A DNA stretch of 64,000 bases from Dysgonomonas sp. ZJ279 (GCF_011039205.1 NZ_JAAKEL010000015.1:1-64000), one strand, 5' to 3'; shown: positions 1-9,467, counted from the first letter of the stretch. A program made the numbers and translations. The notes: generated by a model from the sequence alone, not told the origin.

Positions 1-112
<112 letters not shown>

Positions 113-120
113 TAAGCAAG

Positions 121-156
121 AGCGCCTCTAGTAGAAATACTACAGGCGCTTATTTT
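121..156 (+). terminator. rRNA operon terminator
   Basis: AGCGCCT pairs with AGGCGCT and, inside it, TAGTA pairs with TACTA around a GAAA loop, with one C/C mismatch. TATTTT follows. It sits directly after the 5S gene. Confidence 0.8.
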
Positions 157-474
157 GGTAGATACAATACACTCATATAATTATATACTGCAATCACTAG
201 TACTAGTATTACTACAAAAACTGCAAGCTCCAATTACTCTTTACCTAATCTGAAAATACATAATTCTATACTATAGATAGGGATAGATAAAAAGCGTGAA
301 TAAGCATATCAGTATTTTTTATCATAATTTACACTCTTAAATAATGCTCTTTCATTATTGTATTATATCTTTGTTAAATCATCAAAGTATTTTCTGATAG
401 TATGTTTTGTGAGAAAACGATGTCAGATTAGAGAGCATTAACAAGAATTGTAAAACAAAATAAATATCATTATT
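157..474. other. AT-rich intergenic region, rRNA operon to ferritin
   Basis: No reading frame here is supported. Apart from the ferritin promoter candidate at 366-373 I see only AT-rich sequence and a short palindromic CTAGTACTAGTA stretch near 196-207. The 5' leader of ferritin would be about 95 nt. Confidence 0.5.
366..373 (+). promoter_or_regulatory. -7 element, ferritin promoter
   Basis: TATCTTTG matches the Bacteroidota -7 consensus TAnnTTTG. It lies about 100 nt upstream of the ferritin start. Confidence 0.55.
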
Positions 475-981
475 ATGTTAAGTAAGAAATTAGAAGATGC
501 ATTAAATGCGCAAATCAATGCTGAATTATGGTCGGCATACCTATATTTATCAATGTCTGCTCACTTTGCAGCAGAGGGGAAACCAGGATTTGCAAACTGG
601 TTCGAGATTCAATTCAAAGAGGAACAAGATCATGCGATGAAATTTTTCAAATATATTATAGAAAGAGGTGGCAAGGTTGAATTAAAACCTGTGGCAGAAG
701 TTCCATTGTCATGGAAATCGCCGTTAGATGCTTTTGAAGATACGTTGAAACATGAAAAAGTCGTAACAGGTCTTATTAATGATCTTGTATCTTTGGCTAA
801 GGAAGAAAAAGATTATGCTACCGAAAGTCTATTGAAATGGTTTATAGACGAGCAAGTGGAAGAAGAAGCTACAGCTACGAGCTTCATTGATGCTTTGAAA
901 TTGATTAAAGATAATGGCTTTGGTATATATACCCTTGATAAAGAATTACAAGGTCGTGCTTATTCTCCAATTGCTGAGTAA
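475..981 (+). CDS. ftnA: Ferritin (non-haem, iron storage)
   Basis: Cytosolic iron-storage protein that oxidises Fe(II) and stores ferric mineral in a 24-subunit shell. The 168-residue length is usual for bacterial FtnA-type ferritins. The ferroxidase ligands are visible: Glu17 (NAELWSAYLYL), Glu50 and His53 in the KEEQDHAMKF motif, a Glu near residue 94 and the FIDEQVEEE segment near 127. No haem-ligating Met in the bacterioferritin position was recognised, so ferritin is preferred over bacterioferritin. It is monocistronic, with a promoter at 366-373 and a strong hairpin after it. In Bacteroides, ferritin is linked to iron and oxidative stress; no Fur or OxyR site was identified here. Confidence 0.95.
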   Translation: MLSKKLEDALNAQINAELWSAYLYLSMSAHFAAEGKPGFANWFEIQFKEEQDHAMKFFKYIIERGGKVELKPVAEVPLSWKSPLDAFEDTLKHEKVVTGLINDLVSLAKEEKDYATESLLKWFIDEQVEEEATATSFIDALKLIKDNGFGIYTLDKELQGRAYSPIAE

Positions 982-999
982 TTGGATGTACTATACTAG

Positions 1000-1033
1000 A
1001 ATCACTCCAGAGCTTTTCCGGGGTGATTTTTTA
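1000..1033 (+). terminator. Ferritin terminator
   Basis: AATCACTCC (1000-1008) pairs with GGGGTGATT (1020-1028) with one G-U pair, followed by a T run. It lies 19 nt after the ferritin stop. Confidence 0.8.
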
Positions 1034-1062
1034 TATAATAAATAATCAAAAGTGGAAAGATA

Positions 1063-1755
1063 TTGTTAAAAGTCGATAATATATCAAAATCCTACGGTGG
1101 CATTAAAGCCTTATCTAGTGTGAGTTTTACATTAGATAGAGGCCATGTTGTCGGACTGCTGGGTGTAAATGGTGCAGGAAAATCGACTTTAATGAAGATT
1201 TTGGCAGCAATCATTCATCCTGATAAAGGTGAGATAACCTATAAAGGAAAAGATGTATTTACTGATACTTTTGAAATAAGAAAACATATAGGCTATCTTT
1301 CTGAAGATAATCCTTTATATGAAGATATGTATGTGAGGGAATACCTCCAATACGTCGCTGATATTTATAAAGTAGAGAAAGATAAAGTATCTTCTGTTAT
1401 AGAGCAAACCGGCTTACATAAAGAATATAAGAAGAAGATAAAAACTTTGTCGAAAGGTAATAGACAACGTGTAGGCATTGCACAGGTTTTGGTGCATGAT
1501 CCCGTATTTCTTATTCTTGACGAAGCAACAAGCGGATTAGATCCTAATCAGCGAGAAAGTCTGAATAATTTATTTGTCGAATTATCAAAAGAGAAAATGA
1601 TCATTTTCTCTACTCATATATTACAAGAAGTAAAAGATATCTGCTCACGCTTTATACTTATGGATAAAGGTCTAGTTGTTGCCGATCAGGATATTGATAC
1701 GATAGAATCTATACAAGAAACTTTTCACCAGTTGATCAATGAAAATAATAGCTGA
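1063..1755 (+). CDS. ABC transporter ATP-binding protein (GldA-like)
   Basis: ATP-hydrolysing subunit of an ABC exporter, 230 residues. Visible motifs: Walker A GVNGAGKST (34-42), a variant signature LSKGNRQRVG, Walker B FLILDEATSGLD and the switch His in STH. The arrangement is that of the ABC-2 or GldA type ATPases, but the gene alone does not give the substrate. No permease gene is adjacent in the window, so it must partner with a protein encoded elsewhere. The start is TTG at 1063, about 30 nt after the ferritin terminator and behind a purine-rich AGTGGAAAGA. The end overlaps pdxB by 17 nt, suggesting translational coupling with an unrelated pathway gene. Confidence 0.85.
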   Translation: MLKVDNISKSYGGIKALSSVSFTLDRGHVVGLLGVNGAGKSTLMKILAAIIHPDKGEITYKGKDVFTDTFEIRKHIGYLSEDNPLYEDMYVREYLQYVADIYKVEKDKVSSVIEQTGLHKEYKKKIKTLSKGNRQRVGIAQVLVHDPVFLILDEATSGLDPNQRESLNNLFVELSKEKMIIFSTHILQEVKDICSRFILMDKGLVVADQDIDTIESIQETFHQLINENNS

Positions 1756-2848
1756 TAAAAATATTCCTTTCTTAAAAGGCGTAGCCGAGAATTATGGTAT
1801 AGTAGAATACCTTGCGGGTTCCGATTTTACACATGATAGTATCAAAGATGCTGATGTACTTATAGTACGAACTGTTACTCACTTCGATGAAAAGATACTG
1901 AAAGATACTAATGTGAAATTAATCTGTTCGGCAACTATCGGTTATGATCACATTGATACAGATTATTGTGATGCTCATGATATTGTATGGAAGAATGCAC
2001 CGGGATGTAATTCAGGTTCGGTACAGCAATATATTGTTTCGTCGTTGATAATTATTTCACGCAAGAAAGGATTCGATCTGAGAGACAAAACAATCGGTAT
2101 AGTAGGTGTCGGTAATGTGGGTAAGAAGGTTGCAAAAGCTTGTCGTTTATTAGGTATGAAAGTTTTACTTAATGACCCACTAAGACAAGCAATAGAAAAT
2201 GATAATAGTTTTGTAAGTCTCAAAACTATTCAACAGGAAGCAGATATAATAACTTTCCATACTCCGCTAACTAAGGACGGAAGCTATAAAACGTATCATT
2301 TAGCAGATAAAAACTTTTTCGTATCTCTAAAGAAAAAACCTATTATAATTAATTCAGCTCGTGGTGGTATAATCGATACAGAGGCTATCAAAAATGCAAT
2401 TAAGCTGGGTGAGATATCGGGTGCTATAATAGATTGCTGGGAAAAGGAACCGACTATTGATCTTGAATATATGGATTTAGTAGATATTGCCACTCCTCAT
2501 ATAGCAGGCTATTCTGCCGATGGAAAGGCAAATGCCACACGTATGTCGTTAGAATCCATAGCAGATTTCTATCAGTTAAGTAAAGAGCCGATTTCGGCAA
2601 TAAAAGAACTCGAACCAATAAATCCGCTTATAGACTTAGCTACTTATCCAACTTCTGACAATCGAGTTTACGATGCGATATTGGAAACATATACACCGAT
2701 GGGTGATTTCGGGCGTTTAATTGCTGCACCGGACACTTTTAAACAATTGAGGAACGAATACCCACTTCGACGCGAATATAAAGCATACGCTGTTGTAAAC
2801 GCGTCAGAAGACGAGCGGATATTGTTAAAGGAATTAGGTTTCAGATAA
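1739..2848 (+). CDS. pdxB: Erythronate-4-phosphate dehydrogenase
   Basis: Second step of the DXP-dependent pyridoxal 5'-phosphate pathway: oxidation of 4-phospho-D-erythronate to the 2-oxo acid. The 369 residues match the PdxB family. An N-terminal D-2-hydroxyacid dehydrogenase catalytic segment precedes the Rossmann motif GIVGVGNVGKKVA, then the catalytic Arg in NSARGGIID, a Glu in CWEKEP and the catalytic His in TPHIAGYSADGKANAT. That last motif and the C-terminal dimerisation tail separate PdxB from SerA or glyoxylate reductases. The ATG lies inside the 3' end of the ABC ATPase gene. The next gene is convergent, with only 19 nt between the stops. Confidence 0.93.
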   Translation: MKIIADKNIPFLKGVAENYGIVEYLAGSDFTHDSIKDADVLIVRTVTHFDEKILKDTNVKLICSATIGYDHIDTDYCDAHDIVWKNAPGCNSGSVQQYIVSSLIIISRKKGFDLRDKTIGIVGVGNVGKKVAKACRLLGMKVLLNDPLRQAIENDNSFVSLKTIQQEADIITFHTPLTKDGSYKTYHLADKNFFVSLKKKPIIINSARGGIIDTEAIKNAIKLGEISGAIIDCWEKEPTIDLEYMDLVDIATPHIAGYSADGKANATRMSLESIADFYQLSKEPISAIKELEPINPLIDLATYPTSDNRVYDAILETYTPMGDFGRLIAAPDTFKQLRNEYPLRREYKAYAVVNASEDERILLKELGFR

Positions 2849-2867
2849 TGATGCCTTTTCAATATTT

Positions 2868-4277
2868 TTATTCTGGATCGATCAGGCTCCAATTATTCAG
2901 TTGTTTCGCACTATTCTGAACCTTGGTAGTATAACCTGTATTCCCGAAAAGCTTCAATTCTCTTTTCGGACCTGCTAGTGGCGTGTCGTCCAGTTTATTT
3001 ATAAAGTCGATTAGAGTACTTTCTCCCAGATTATTATCATAGAGTGATACCTCGTGAAGCTGATGATTGTTTCCCGATGTAATTGTAGTTAGATTTGTAC
3101 CGGACAGACGCAAAATCCCTAAACTGGTTGCGTTTGTTATATTTAATGATTCTAAAGCATCTTGTTTATTTGTATTACTTGTACAGCTTAAAAGGAATAG
3201 GTGAGATAAGTCTTGGCAATCAAGTGATTTTAGTTTGTCGCATAAACCAATTTCAATAATAAATAGATTTTTTATACCTCCAAATTTAATGCTCTTAAGA
3301 GCTTGTAGGTTAACTAGTTTTAATGTTGATAGATTTTTGCATTTGCTGATATCTAGAGAAGTAATGCTATTTTGCATTTCATTGAATTCTATTATTTCAA
3401 TTTTCTCTGCACCTTCTCCTAAATTTATAGGTTCTTTGGTTTCAATATTAGTTAAGGATAATGTGTATAATGATGTAATGGCGCTTAAATCAAGTTTCGC
3501 TATTGCTGTATTTGTTATTTTTAATGTTTTAAGACCAGATAATTCCTGTAATTGGATGTCTTTTATTTCAGCCCTTTTAGTATTTTGTATATCGATCGGA
3601 TTGTAATTTGATATATGTAAATAATTAAGGTTTTTGCATGCTTTCAAGTCTAATTTTTCAATAGTTATCAGATCAATAAATCTTACAGTTAGACCCAGTA
3701 TATTATTATTGTTTAGGTTTATACTCCCAATATCAGTCCACAAATCAAGGCTTACGGATGATAACAGGCAGTTGTTGAGTTGTTCAAAATTAAATTCGCT
3801 GTTGACATCCATTCTTAAATATCGGATTTTAGAGTTAGATGGTATTTGTATCTTTTCTAATCCTTTACTGATGAGTTCAACGTCTCCTATTTCCATGCTT
3901 TCACCGATATACAAGCCTTTGATAGTCGAAAGTTCTGATAAATCAGTATAAACATCTCCATTATCAGCTAGAGATTGAATATCTATAGCTTTAATTGAGA
4001 TCGTATACGTTTTGGTGTCTTTATATTCATGAGTCAGTTCTGTCGAAGAAGTGGATCCCGGTAGCTGTTGTATTTCGCCGTCTCCCCAATCGACTGTTAT
4101 ATCCTTGGCTTGTATACTGAAACCGGAAAAAGTCGAAGATGAGCTTGCATCATAAATGAGTTGTATTTCTCCATTTTTTGGTTGCCCCGGAATTATAAGA
4201 TCTTCCTGATCGTTATCGCTGGAACACGATATTGCGAATATTAGTGCGAAAATGCACAATAAATGTATTTTTTTCAT
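2868..4277 (-). CDS. Lipoprotein with PKD-like domain and leucine-rich-like repeats
   Basis: 469 residues beginning with a lipoprotein signal peptide and a lipobox ending at Cys18 (FAISC). The acidic stretch SSDNDQED follows at once, resembling the Bacteroidota surface-export signal for lipoproteins. Residues about 36-112 look like a PKD-type beta sandwich (ITVDWGDGEIQQL, YTISIKAID). From about 115 onward there are irregular leucine-rich units of about 20-25 residues (for example LKTLKITNTAIAKLDLSAI), as in BspA-like surface proteins. Probable surface-exposed binding protein; the ligand is unknown. It is convergent with pdxB and preceded by the terminator of the fumarase gene. Confidence 0.75.
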   Translation of the reverse strand: MKKIHLLCIFALIFAISCSSDNDQEDLIIPGQPKNGEIQLIYDASSSSTFSGFSIQAKDITVDWGDGEIQQLPGSTSSTELTHEYKDTKTYTISIKAIDIQSLADNGDVYTDLSELSTIKGLYIGESMEIGDVELISKGLEKIQIPSNSKIRYLRMDVNSEFNFEQLNNCLLSSVSLDLWTDIGSINLNNNNILGLTVRFIDLITIEKLDLKACKNLNYLHISNYNPIDIQNTKRAEIKDIQLQELSGLKTLKITNTAIAKLDLSAITSLYTLSLTNIETKEPINLGEGAEKIEIIEFNEMQNSITSLDISKCKNLSTLKLVNLQALKSIKFGGIKNLFIIEIGLCDKLKSLDCQDLSHLFLLSCTSNTNKQDALESLNITNATSLGILRLSGTNLTTITSGNNHQLHEVSLYDNNLGESTLIDFINKLDDTPLAGPKRELKLFGNTGYTTKVQNSAKQLNNWSLIDPE

Positions 4278-4383
4278 GATTTCATAGATTTAAATATTTA
4301 ATAAAAATAGGAATATTTATATATGTCGTGTAAGGCTTTAAGTTAATTAAGGTTAATGTGGTGCGTGTGCTAACTTGTTAAAC

Positions 4384-4414
4384 AAAAAAAGCTCCAAAAC
4401 TTGGAGCTTTTTTT
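4384..4414 (-). terminator. Fumarase terminator (bidirectional)
   Basis: GCTCCAA and TTGGAGC form a stem, with an A run on one side and a T run on the other. It lies 20 nt beyond the fumarase stop on the minus strand. Confidence 0.8.
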
Positions 4415-4433
4415 GTTTATGGAAAACTGTCTC

Positions 4434-6074
4434 TTAGCAAGACGTGCAATTAGTCGGCTTTATTTGTTGAAAGAAATCATTTCCTTTATCATCTACCAGA
4501 ATGAATGCAGGAAAATCTTCTACCTCTATCTTCCAGATAGCTTCCATACCCAATTCAGGATACTCCAGACATTCAAGGCTCTTGATATTAGTCTGTGCCA
4601 GAATAGCAGCAGGGCCACCAATGCTGCCTAAATAGAATCCGCCATGCTTATGACAAGCGTCTGTAACTTGTTGGCTGCGGTTTCCTTTAGCGATCATAAT
4701 TAAACTGCCACCATGCGATTGAAATGAGTCTACATACGAATCCATGCGTCCCGCGGTAGTTGGTCCCATCGATCCGCTGGCATATCCTTTCGGAGTCTTA
4801 GCAGGACCCGCATAATAGATAGGATGATCTTTTATATATTGTGGAAGGCCTTCGCCATTGTCTATTCTCTCTTGAAGTTTAGCATGGGCAATATCGCGAC
4901 CCACAATAATCGTTCCTGTAAGAGACAAACGAGTCGATACCGGATATTTTGTAAGTTCGGCCAAAATCTCTTTCATCGGTCGGTTAAGGTCGATTTTCAC
5001 ACCGCCTCCTTCTCCTGCTTCACGCAGTTCTGCGGGGATAAGACGTGTCGGGTTATCTTCCATTTTTTCTAACCAAACACCATCTTTGTTGATTTTTCCT
5101 TTGATATTACGGTCAGCCGAACAAGATACTCCCATGCCTACAGGGCAAGAAGCACCATGGCGAGGCAAACGTACAACGCGTACATCGTGAGCAAAGAACT
5201 TACCTCCAAATTGAGCACCAAGACCAAGTTCTTGAGCAGCTTTTAGTAATTTGTTTTCCATTTCTATATCACGAAATGCTTGTCCGCCTTCGTTACCTTC
5301 GGTTGGCAGATTGTCATAATATTTGGTAGAAGCAAGTTTCACCACCTTAAGATTCGATTCGGCAGAAGTGCCACCGATAGCGAATGCAATATGATAAGGA
5401 GGACAGGCAGCTGTACCTAATGATTTCATTTTCTCGATCAGGAATTTCTCTAGTTTCCCCGGAGTAAGCAATGCTTTAGTTTCTTGGTACAGATATGTTT
5501 TGTTGGCAGAACCACCGCCTTTAGCTACAAAAAGAAATTTATATTCGTTTCCGTTTATTGCATAAAGGTCTATTTGCGCAGGGAGATTTGTTCCTGTGTT
5601 TACTTCTTTATACATATCTAACGGTGCATTCTGCGAATAGCGCAGATTGTCTTCGGTAAAAGTGTTGTATACGCCTTTAGATAGAGCTTCTTCGTCATTG
5701 CCACCTGTCCAAACGTTTTGTCCTTTCTTACCCATGATGATTGCTGTACCTGTGTCTTGGCAGAAAGGTAAAATACCTTTAGCCGAAATCTCAGAATTGC
5801 GAAGGAAAGTAAGTGCCACAAATTTGTCATTGTCGCTGGCTTCAGGGTCTGATAAGATTTTCGCTACTTGTGCCTGATGTTCGGGGCGAAGAAGAAATTC
5901 AACATTATGAAAAGCATGTTGCGATAATAATGTTAAAGCTTCTGGTTCTACTTTCAGAATTTCTTGTCCTTCGAAACGACTTGTTGATACATAATCTTTC
6001 GATAATAAGTAATACTCGGTCGTGTCTTTTCCCATCGGGAACGTGTCCTGATACTTGAATGGAGGTGTTGCCAT
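4434..6074 (-). CDS. fumA: Fumarate hydratase, class I (iron-sulfur)
   Basis: Cytosolic 4Fe-4S enzyme for reversible hydration of fumarate to malate, used in the reductive succinate branch of Bacteroidales. The 546 residues match the single-chain class I fumarases, with the alpha part followed by the beta part. The likely cluster cysteines are in [23 protein letters not shown] and [10 protein letters not shown]. The beta-domain signature [15 protein letters not shown] and the KGNRSQ loop are present. The gene is monocistronic: a -7 element lies 30 nt upstream of the ATG and a strong terminator follows. The oxygen-labile cluster fits an anaerobic or microaerobic host. Confidence 0.95.
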   Translation of the reverse strand: MATPPFKYQDTFPMGKDTTEYYLLSKDYVSTSRFEGQEILKVEPEALTLLSQHAFHNVEFLLRPEHQAQVAKILSDPEASDNDKFVALTFLRNSEISAKGILPFCQDTGTAIIMGKKGQNVWTGGNDEEALSKGVYNTFTEDNLRYSQNAPLDMYKEVNTGTNLPAQIDLYAINGNEYKFLFVAKGGGSANKTYLYQETKALLTPGKLEKFLIEKMKSLGTAACPPYHIAFAIGGTSAESNLKVVKLASTKYYDNLPTEGNEGGQAFRDIEMENKLLKAAQELGLGAQFGGKFFAHDVRVVRLPRHGASCPVGMGVSCSADRNIKGKINKDGVWLEKMEDNPTRLIPAELREAGEGGGVKIDLNRPMKEILAELTKYPVSTRLSLTGTIIVGRDIAHAKLQERIDNGEGLPQYIKDHPIYYAGPAKTPKGYASGSMGPTTAGRMDSYVDSFQSHGGSLIMIAKGNRSQQVTDACHKHGGFYLGSIGGPAAILAQTNIKSLECLEYPELGMEAIWKIEVEDFPAFILVDDKGNDFFQQIKPTNCTSC

Positions 6075-6103
6075 GATGTTGTTTTAGTTGATATTTTATA
6101 CCA

Positions 6104-6111
6104 CAAATGTA
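6104..6111 (-). promoter_or_regulatory. -7 element, fumarase promoter
   Basis: On the minus strand TACATTTG matches TAnnTTTG, 30 nt before the fumarase ATG. Confidence 0.65.
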
Positions 6112-6230
6112 ATGAAAATATCCCTTTGAGTCAATATACCTCACTTATTTAAAAAGTAGTAAATCGCTGTTTCTTATACTAATTTTGGTTATGAGTAAAT
6201 GTCTTTACTAAAAAAACTTGTATATTTGCG

Positions 6231-6238
6231 TTGTATAT
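6231..6238 (+). promoter_or_regulatory. -7 element, secreted protein at 6288
   Basis: TATATTTG followed by CG, about 50 nt before the ATG at 6288. It is divergent from the fumarase promoter. Confidence 0.65.
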
Positions 6239-6287
6239 AGCGACCATACGTGTTGGTGGCAAATGAATATAAAAGAATTAAGCACAA

Positions 6288-7214
6288 ATGAATACAAGCA
6301 GAAACATATTTTTAGTATGCATAATGCTTTTGATTCCGGTCTGGGCTATGGCTCAGATAGGGAAAACGAAGATCATCCTTAGTACGGGTGATACAACAGT
6401 TCTTGTGAATAACCTAAGTAGTGGTTTACAAGGAGAAAAGGCCAGGTTTCTAAATAGAGATAAAAGATTTAAAGAAGAGCAAGTATTCTTAGAAATGGAT
6501 ACTAAATATCAATCTCTTGAAGAAGCAGCCCTGGATGTTAATAAACTATTGGATAAAGTAGCTAGAGAGCATACCGCAAATATAACAGTAAATGAATCTT
6601 TAGGTTTTCGAGCATCACAAGTAGAAAGGATGAAGCGAAAAAAAGAAGTTGTGGCTACTAGTCTTGCCGATAGTATATTGGCGGAATCCACGGCTCTTAA
6701 ATTAGCTGAATTGTATGCTAAGTTTGGCGACAGGCCAACTTACTATATAAACGGGATAGAGGTTGATCCTGTTTTTATCGATTTCTTGCGTCCTGCCGAT
6801 GTGTTAAGCCGTACAGTAAAGGCTACAAATACGCTTTCGGGTAATCCCAATGGTGAAATTTGGGTTCAGGTCCTGCCGGAAGTTGCTGAAAGTTTATTTG
6901 TCGGAGCTGAATATTACCCATCAGAAGAGGAGATGGCTCCAATTGAGGAACCGGTACTATTTGACGATTTGATAAAAGTTTCGCCTTCCAACAAAAATAA
7001 ATCTAAAGAGATAGATTCTGCCCCTCGGAAAATAGGTCAAGATGGTGAGACGATCAAGCCGGCTCAAAGGACCGAAATTAAGATGGAAGAAGTGAAAAGC
7101 GATAAAGGCGAAAAGATAAAAATAGAAGTGGAAAAGAAGGACGAGCCTAAAAAGTCTGTCCGAAGAATAAAAGAAAATAGAAAACAGAAAGCTGAACAGG
7201 ATAAAAACGATTAA
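6288..7214 (+). CDS. Secreted protein with TonB-plug-like segment (unknown)
   Basis: 308 residues, not recognised as a named family. A Sec signal peptide ends near AMAQ (22-23). The middle is charged and helical. Residues about 155-205 read YYINGIEVDPVFIDFLRPADV and then NPNGEIWVQVLP, which resembles the core of TonB-receptor plug domains (a xxIDGxx start and a closing GxIxV strand) but without a barrel. The C-terminal 80 residues are rich in Lys and Glu and probably disordered. Its end overlaps purN, which is convergent, by 4 nt inside a perfect palindrome. A periplasmic or envelope role is inferred from the signal peptide only. Confidence 0.7.
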   Translation: MNTSRNIFLVCIMLLIPVWAMAQIGKTKIILSTGDTTVLVNNLSSGLQGEKARFLNRDKRFKEEQVFLEMDTKYQSLEEAALDVNKLLDKVAREHTANITVNESLGFRASQVERMKRKKEVVATSLADSILAESTALKLAELYAKFGDRPTYYINGIEVDPVFIDFLRPADVLSRTVKATNTLSGNPNGEIWVQVLPEVAESLFVGAEYYPSEEEMAPIEEPVLFDDLIKVSPSNKNKSKEIDSAPRKIGQDGETIKPAQRTEIKMEEVKSDKGEKIKIEVEKKDEPKKSVRRIKENRKQKAEQDKND

Positions 7215-7227
7215 TCGTTTTTATCCT
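7198..7227. terminator. 30-bp perfect palindrome over convergent stop codons
   Basis: The sequence AGGATAAAAACGATT is followed by its exact reverse complement. It covers the last codons and overlapping stop codons of the gene at 6288 and of purN. It can form a 12-bp stem with a U-rich arm in either direction, so it probably acts as a bidirectional terminator. Confidence 0.65.
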
Positions 7228-7786
7228 TAAGAATGCTTTCGATAATAATAGGGAAGTGCGTATATTCTAATATATGCACTTTTTTTGCGACATCTTCATA
7301 GGTGTCATCCTTGCTCACTTGGCATTTTGCCTGGAAGATAACATCTCCCTCATCATAGTTTTCGTTTATATAATGTATTGTTACCCCCGATTCTGTGTCA
7401 CCTGCCTTAACAACGGCTTTGTGCACATTATCTCCATACATGCCTTTACCTCCGTGCTTAGGGAGTAGAGCAGGGTGTATATTTACAATTTTATTAGGAT
7501 AAGCCTTAAGTATATTATCCGGTACTTTTAACAAAAATCCGGCAAGAACAATGAAGTCGATATGCTTATCTCTTAGATAATTAACTACCTCATTTGTGTT
7601 CTCAATTTCATTTTTAGAGAATGTAACGGATTCTATACCAAGTGTTTTGGCTCGCTCGTGTACAAATGCATCTTTTTTATTAGATACAATAAGAGAGATT
7701 TCTATATTGCTGTTTCCTTCGAAATATTTAGCAATATTCTCAGCGTTAGTTCCTGATCCTGAGGCGAAAATGGCGATTTTTGTCAT
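7211..7786 (-). CDS. purN: Phosphoribosylglycinamide formyltransferase
   Basis: Third step of purine synthesis: transfer of formyl from 10-formyltetrahydrofolate to GAR. The Rossmann-like start KIAIFASGSGTN, the catalytic Asn and His in NIHPALLP, and the conserved Asp in YDEGDVI are visible. I place the start at 7786 (MTKIAIF) because the family begins within a few residues of the SGSGTN motif; an upstream in-frame ATG at 7810 would add eight residues. It is convergent with the gene at 6288 and divergent from acpP, an arrangement I recall as common in Bacteroidales. Confidence 0.93.
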   Translation of the reverse strand: MTKIAIFASGSGTNAENIAKYFEGNSNIEISLIVSNKKDAFVHERAKTLGIESVTFSKNEIENTNEVVNYLRDKHIDFIVLAGFLLKVPDNILKAYPNKIVNIHPALLPKHGGKGMYGDNVHKAVVKAGDTESGVTIHYINENYDEGDVIFQAKCQVSKDDTYEDVAKKVHILEYTHFPIIIESILKDKND

Positions 7787-7881
7787 AAACGTGTTTAATG
7801 TTGTCTGCACAGAAATAAAAATAATGTGCAGTTTTAACTATTTTATCAATGAAATATTTGTTTCGTATGTATAAAAAACTG

Positions 7882-7889
7882 TTACTTTG
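7882..7889 (+). promoter_or_regulatory. Probable -7 element, acpP operon
   Basis: TTACTTTG followed by C differs from TAnnTTTG at one position. It lies about 50 nt upstream of acpP and is the best candidate in this gap. Confidence 0.4.
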
Positions 7890-7940
7890 CATCGACAAAA
7901 TTAGAAATAAAAAATTTATTATTAATTAAAACTAAGAATT

Positions 7941-8177
7941 ATGTCGGAAGTAGCATCAAAAGTGAAAGCAATTATTGTTGATAAGTTAGGCGTAGAAGAA
8001 TCTGAAGTAACAAATACTGCCAGCTTTACAAATGATTTAGGAGCTGATTCACTTGACACAGTAGAATTAATCATGGAATTTGAAAAAGAATTTGGTATTT
8101 CTATTCCAGATGATCAAACTGAAAAAATCGCTACAGTAGGAGACGCTGTCTCTTATATTGAAGCAAATGCAAAATAA
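7941..8177 (+). CDS. acpP: Acyl carrier protein
   Basis: Carrier of growing acyl chains on a 4'-phosphopantetheine arm in type II fatty acid synthesis. The 78 acidic residues are the usual size. The phosphopantetheine site is Ser37 in [14 protein letters not shown]. It is the first gene of the acpP-fabF-rnc run, with 21 nt to fabF. Confidence 0.97.
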   Translation: MSEVASKVKAIIVDKLGVEESEVTNTASFTNDLGADSLDTVELIMEFEKEFGISIPDDQTEKIATVGDAVSYIEANAK

Positions 8178-8198
8178 TCTTTTTTCCAATATTTACTT

Positions 8199-9461
8199 AT
8201 GGAGTTAAAAAGAGTAGTAGTAACAGGTCTGGGGTCGATAAGCCCTATTGGTAACAATGTAGCCACTACGTGGAACAATGCTATCAATGGAGTGAGTGGT
8301 GCCGGACCTATTACTCATTTTGATGCGTCTAAATTTAAAACGCAATTCGCTTGTGAAGTTAAAGATTTCGATCCATCTGTTTATTTGGATAGAAAAGAAG
8401 CTCGCAAGTGTGATAGATATACATTACTTGCAATCGCAGCATCAGAGGAAGCGATAGCCGATTCGAATTTCGATTTTGAAAAGGTGAACAAAGATAGAGT
8501 CGGAGTTATATTCTCGGCAGGTATCGGTGGTATTAAAACTTTCGAAGAGGAAGTTGCATACTACTACACTCACGAAGATATGGGTCCTAAATTCAATCCG
8601 TTCTTTATTCCTAAGATGATTTCTGATATTGCAGCAGGACATATTTCTATTAGACATGGTTTACGTGGACCTAATTTCGGAACAGTATCTGCATGTGCCT
8701 CGTCGACCAACAGTGCTATTACAGCATTCGATCTTATCCGTTTGGGTAAAGCCGATGCTATGGTAGTGGGTGGTGCCGAAGCTGCAATTACTCCGGCCGG
8801 AGTTGGTGGTTTTAATGCAATGACTGCATTATCGACCCGTAACGAATCTCCCGAATCAGCATCACGTCCGTTTAGCGCTAGTCGCGATGGGTTTGTAATG
8901 GGTGAAGGAGCTGCTTGTTTAATCCTTGAAGAAATGGAGCATGCAATTGCTCGTGGTGCTAAGATATATGCGGAAGTAGTTGGAGGTGGAATGTCTGCCG
9001 ACGCTTACCATTTAACAGCATCGCACCCTGAAGGATTAGGAGCTAAACTTGTGATGAGAAATGCACTTGAAGATGCTAATATGAAGCCCGAAGAGCTTGA
9101 CTATGTAAATGTACACGGTACATCTACACCGGTAGGAGACCCTTCTGAAATCAAAGCAATTAAAGATGTGTTTGGTGATCACGCCTACAAACTAAACATT
9201 AGTTCTACAAAATCAATGACCGGTCACTTGTTAGGTGCTGCCGGAGCAATAGAAGCTATGTTCTGCGTACTAGCTGTACAGAACGACATAGTTCCTCCTA
9301 CAATCAACTACACAGAAGGTGATGAAGATGCTGACATTGATTATAAGTTAAACCTTACATTCAACAAAGCTCAGAAGAGAGTTGTTAATGCTGCTCTTTC
9401 TAACACGTTTGGTTTTGGTGGACATAATGCTTGCGTAATCATTAAGAAGTTTAAAAAATAA
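8199..9461 (+). CDS. fabF: 3-oxoacyl-ACP synthase II (beta-ketoacyl-ACP synthase)
   Basis: Condenses malonyl-ACP with acyl-ACP in fatty acid elongation. The 420-residue thiolase fold has the nucleophile Cys in VSACASST (about residue 165), the first catalytic His in VHGTSTPVGD, the Lys/His motif SSTKSMTGHLLGAAG and the C-terminal GFGGHNA. All active-site residues are present. It is co-transcribed with acpP, and rnc starts 6 nt after its stop. Confidence 0.97.
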   Translation: MELKRVVVTGLGSISPIGNNVATTWNNAINGVSGAGPITHFDASKFKTQFACEVKDFDPSVYLDRKEARKCDRYTLLAIAASEEAIADSNFDFEKVNKDRVGVIFSAGIGGIKTFEEEVAYYYTHEDMGPKFNPFFIPKMISDIAAGHISIRHGLRGPNFGTVSACASSTNSAITAFDLIRLGKADAMVVGGAEAAITPAGVGGFNAMTALSTRNESPESASRPFSASRDGFVMGEGAACLILEEMEHAIARGAKIYAEVVGGGMSADAYHLTASHPEGLGAKLVMRNALEDANMKPEELDYVNVHGTSTPVGDPSEIKAIKDVFGDHAYKLNISSTKSMTGHLLGAAGAIEAMFCVLAVQNDIVPPTINYTEGDEDADIDYKLNLTFNKAQKRVVNAALSNTFGFGGHNACVIIKKFKK

Positions 9462-9467
9462 GTAGAA

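Noticed and set aside
3235-3951. Plus-strand frames of 105-123 codons opposite the repeat lipoprotein
   Set aside because: They are shadows of the lipoprotein gene, whose signal peptide, lipobox and repeats are coherent on the minus strand.
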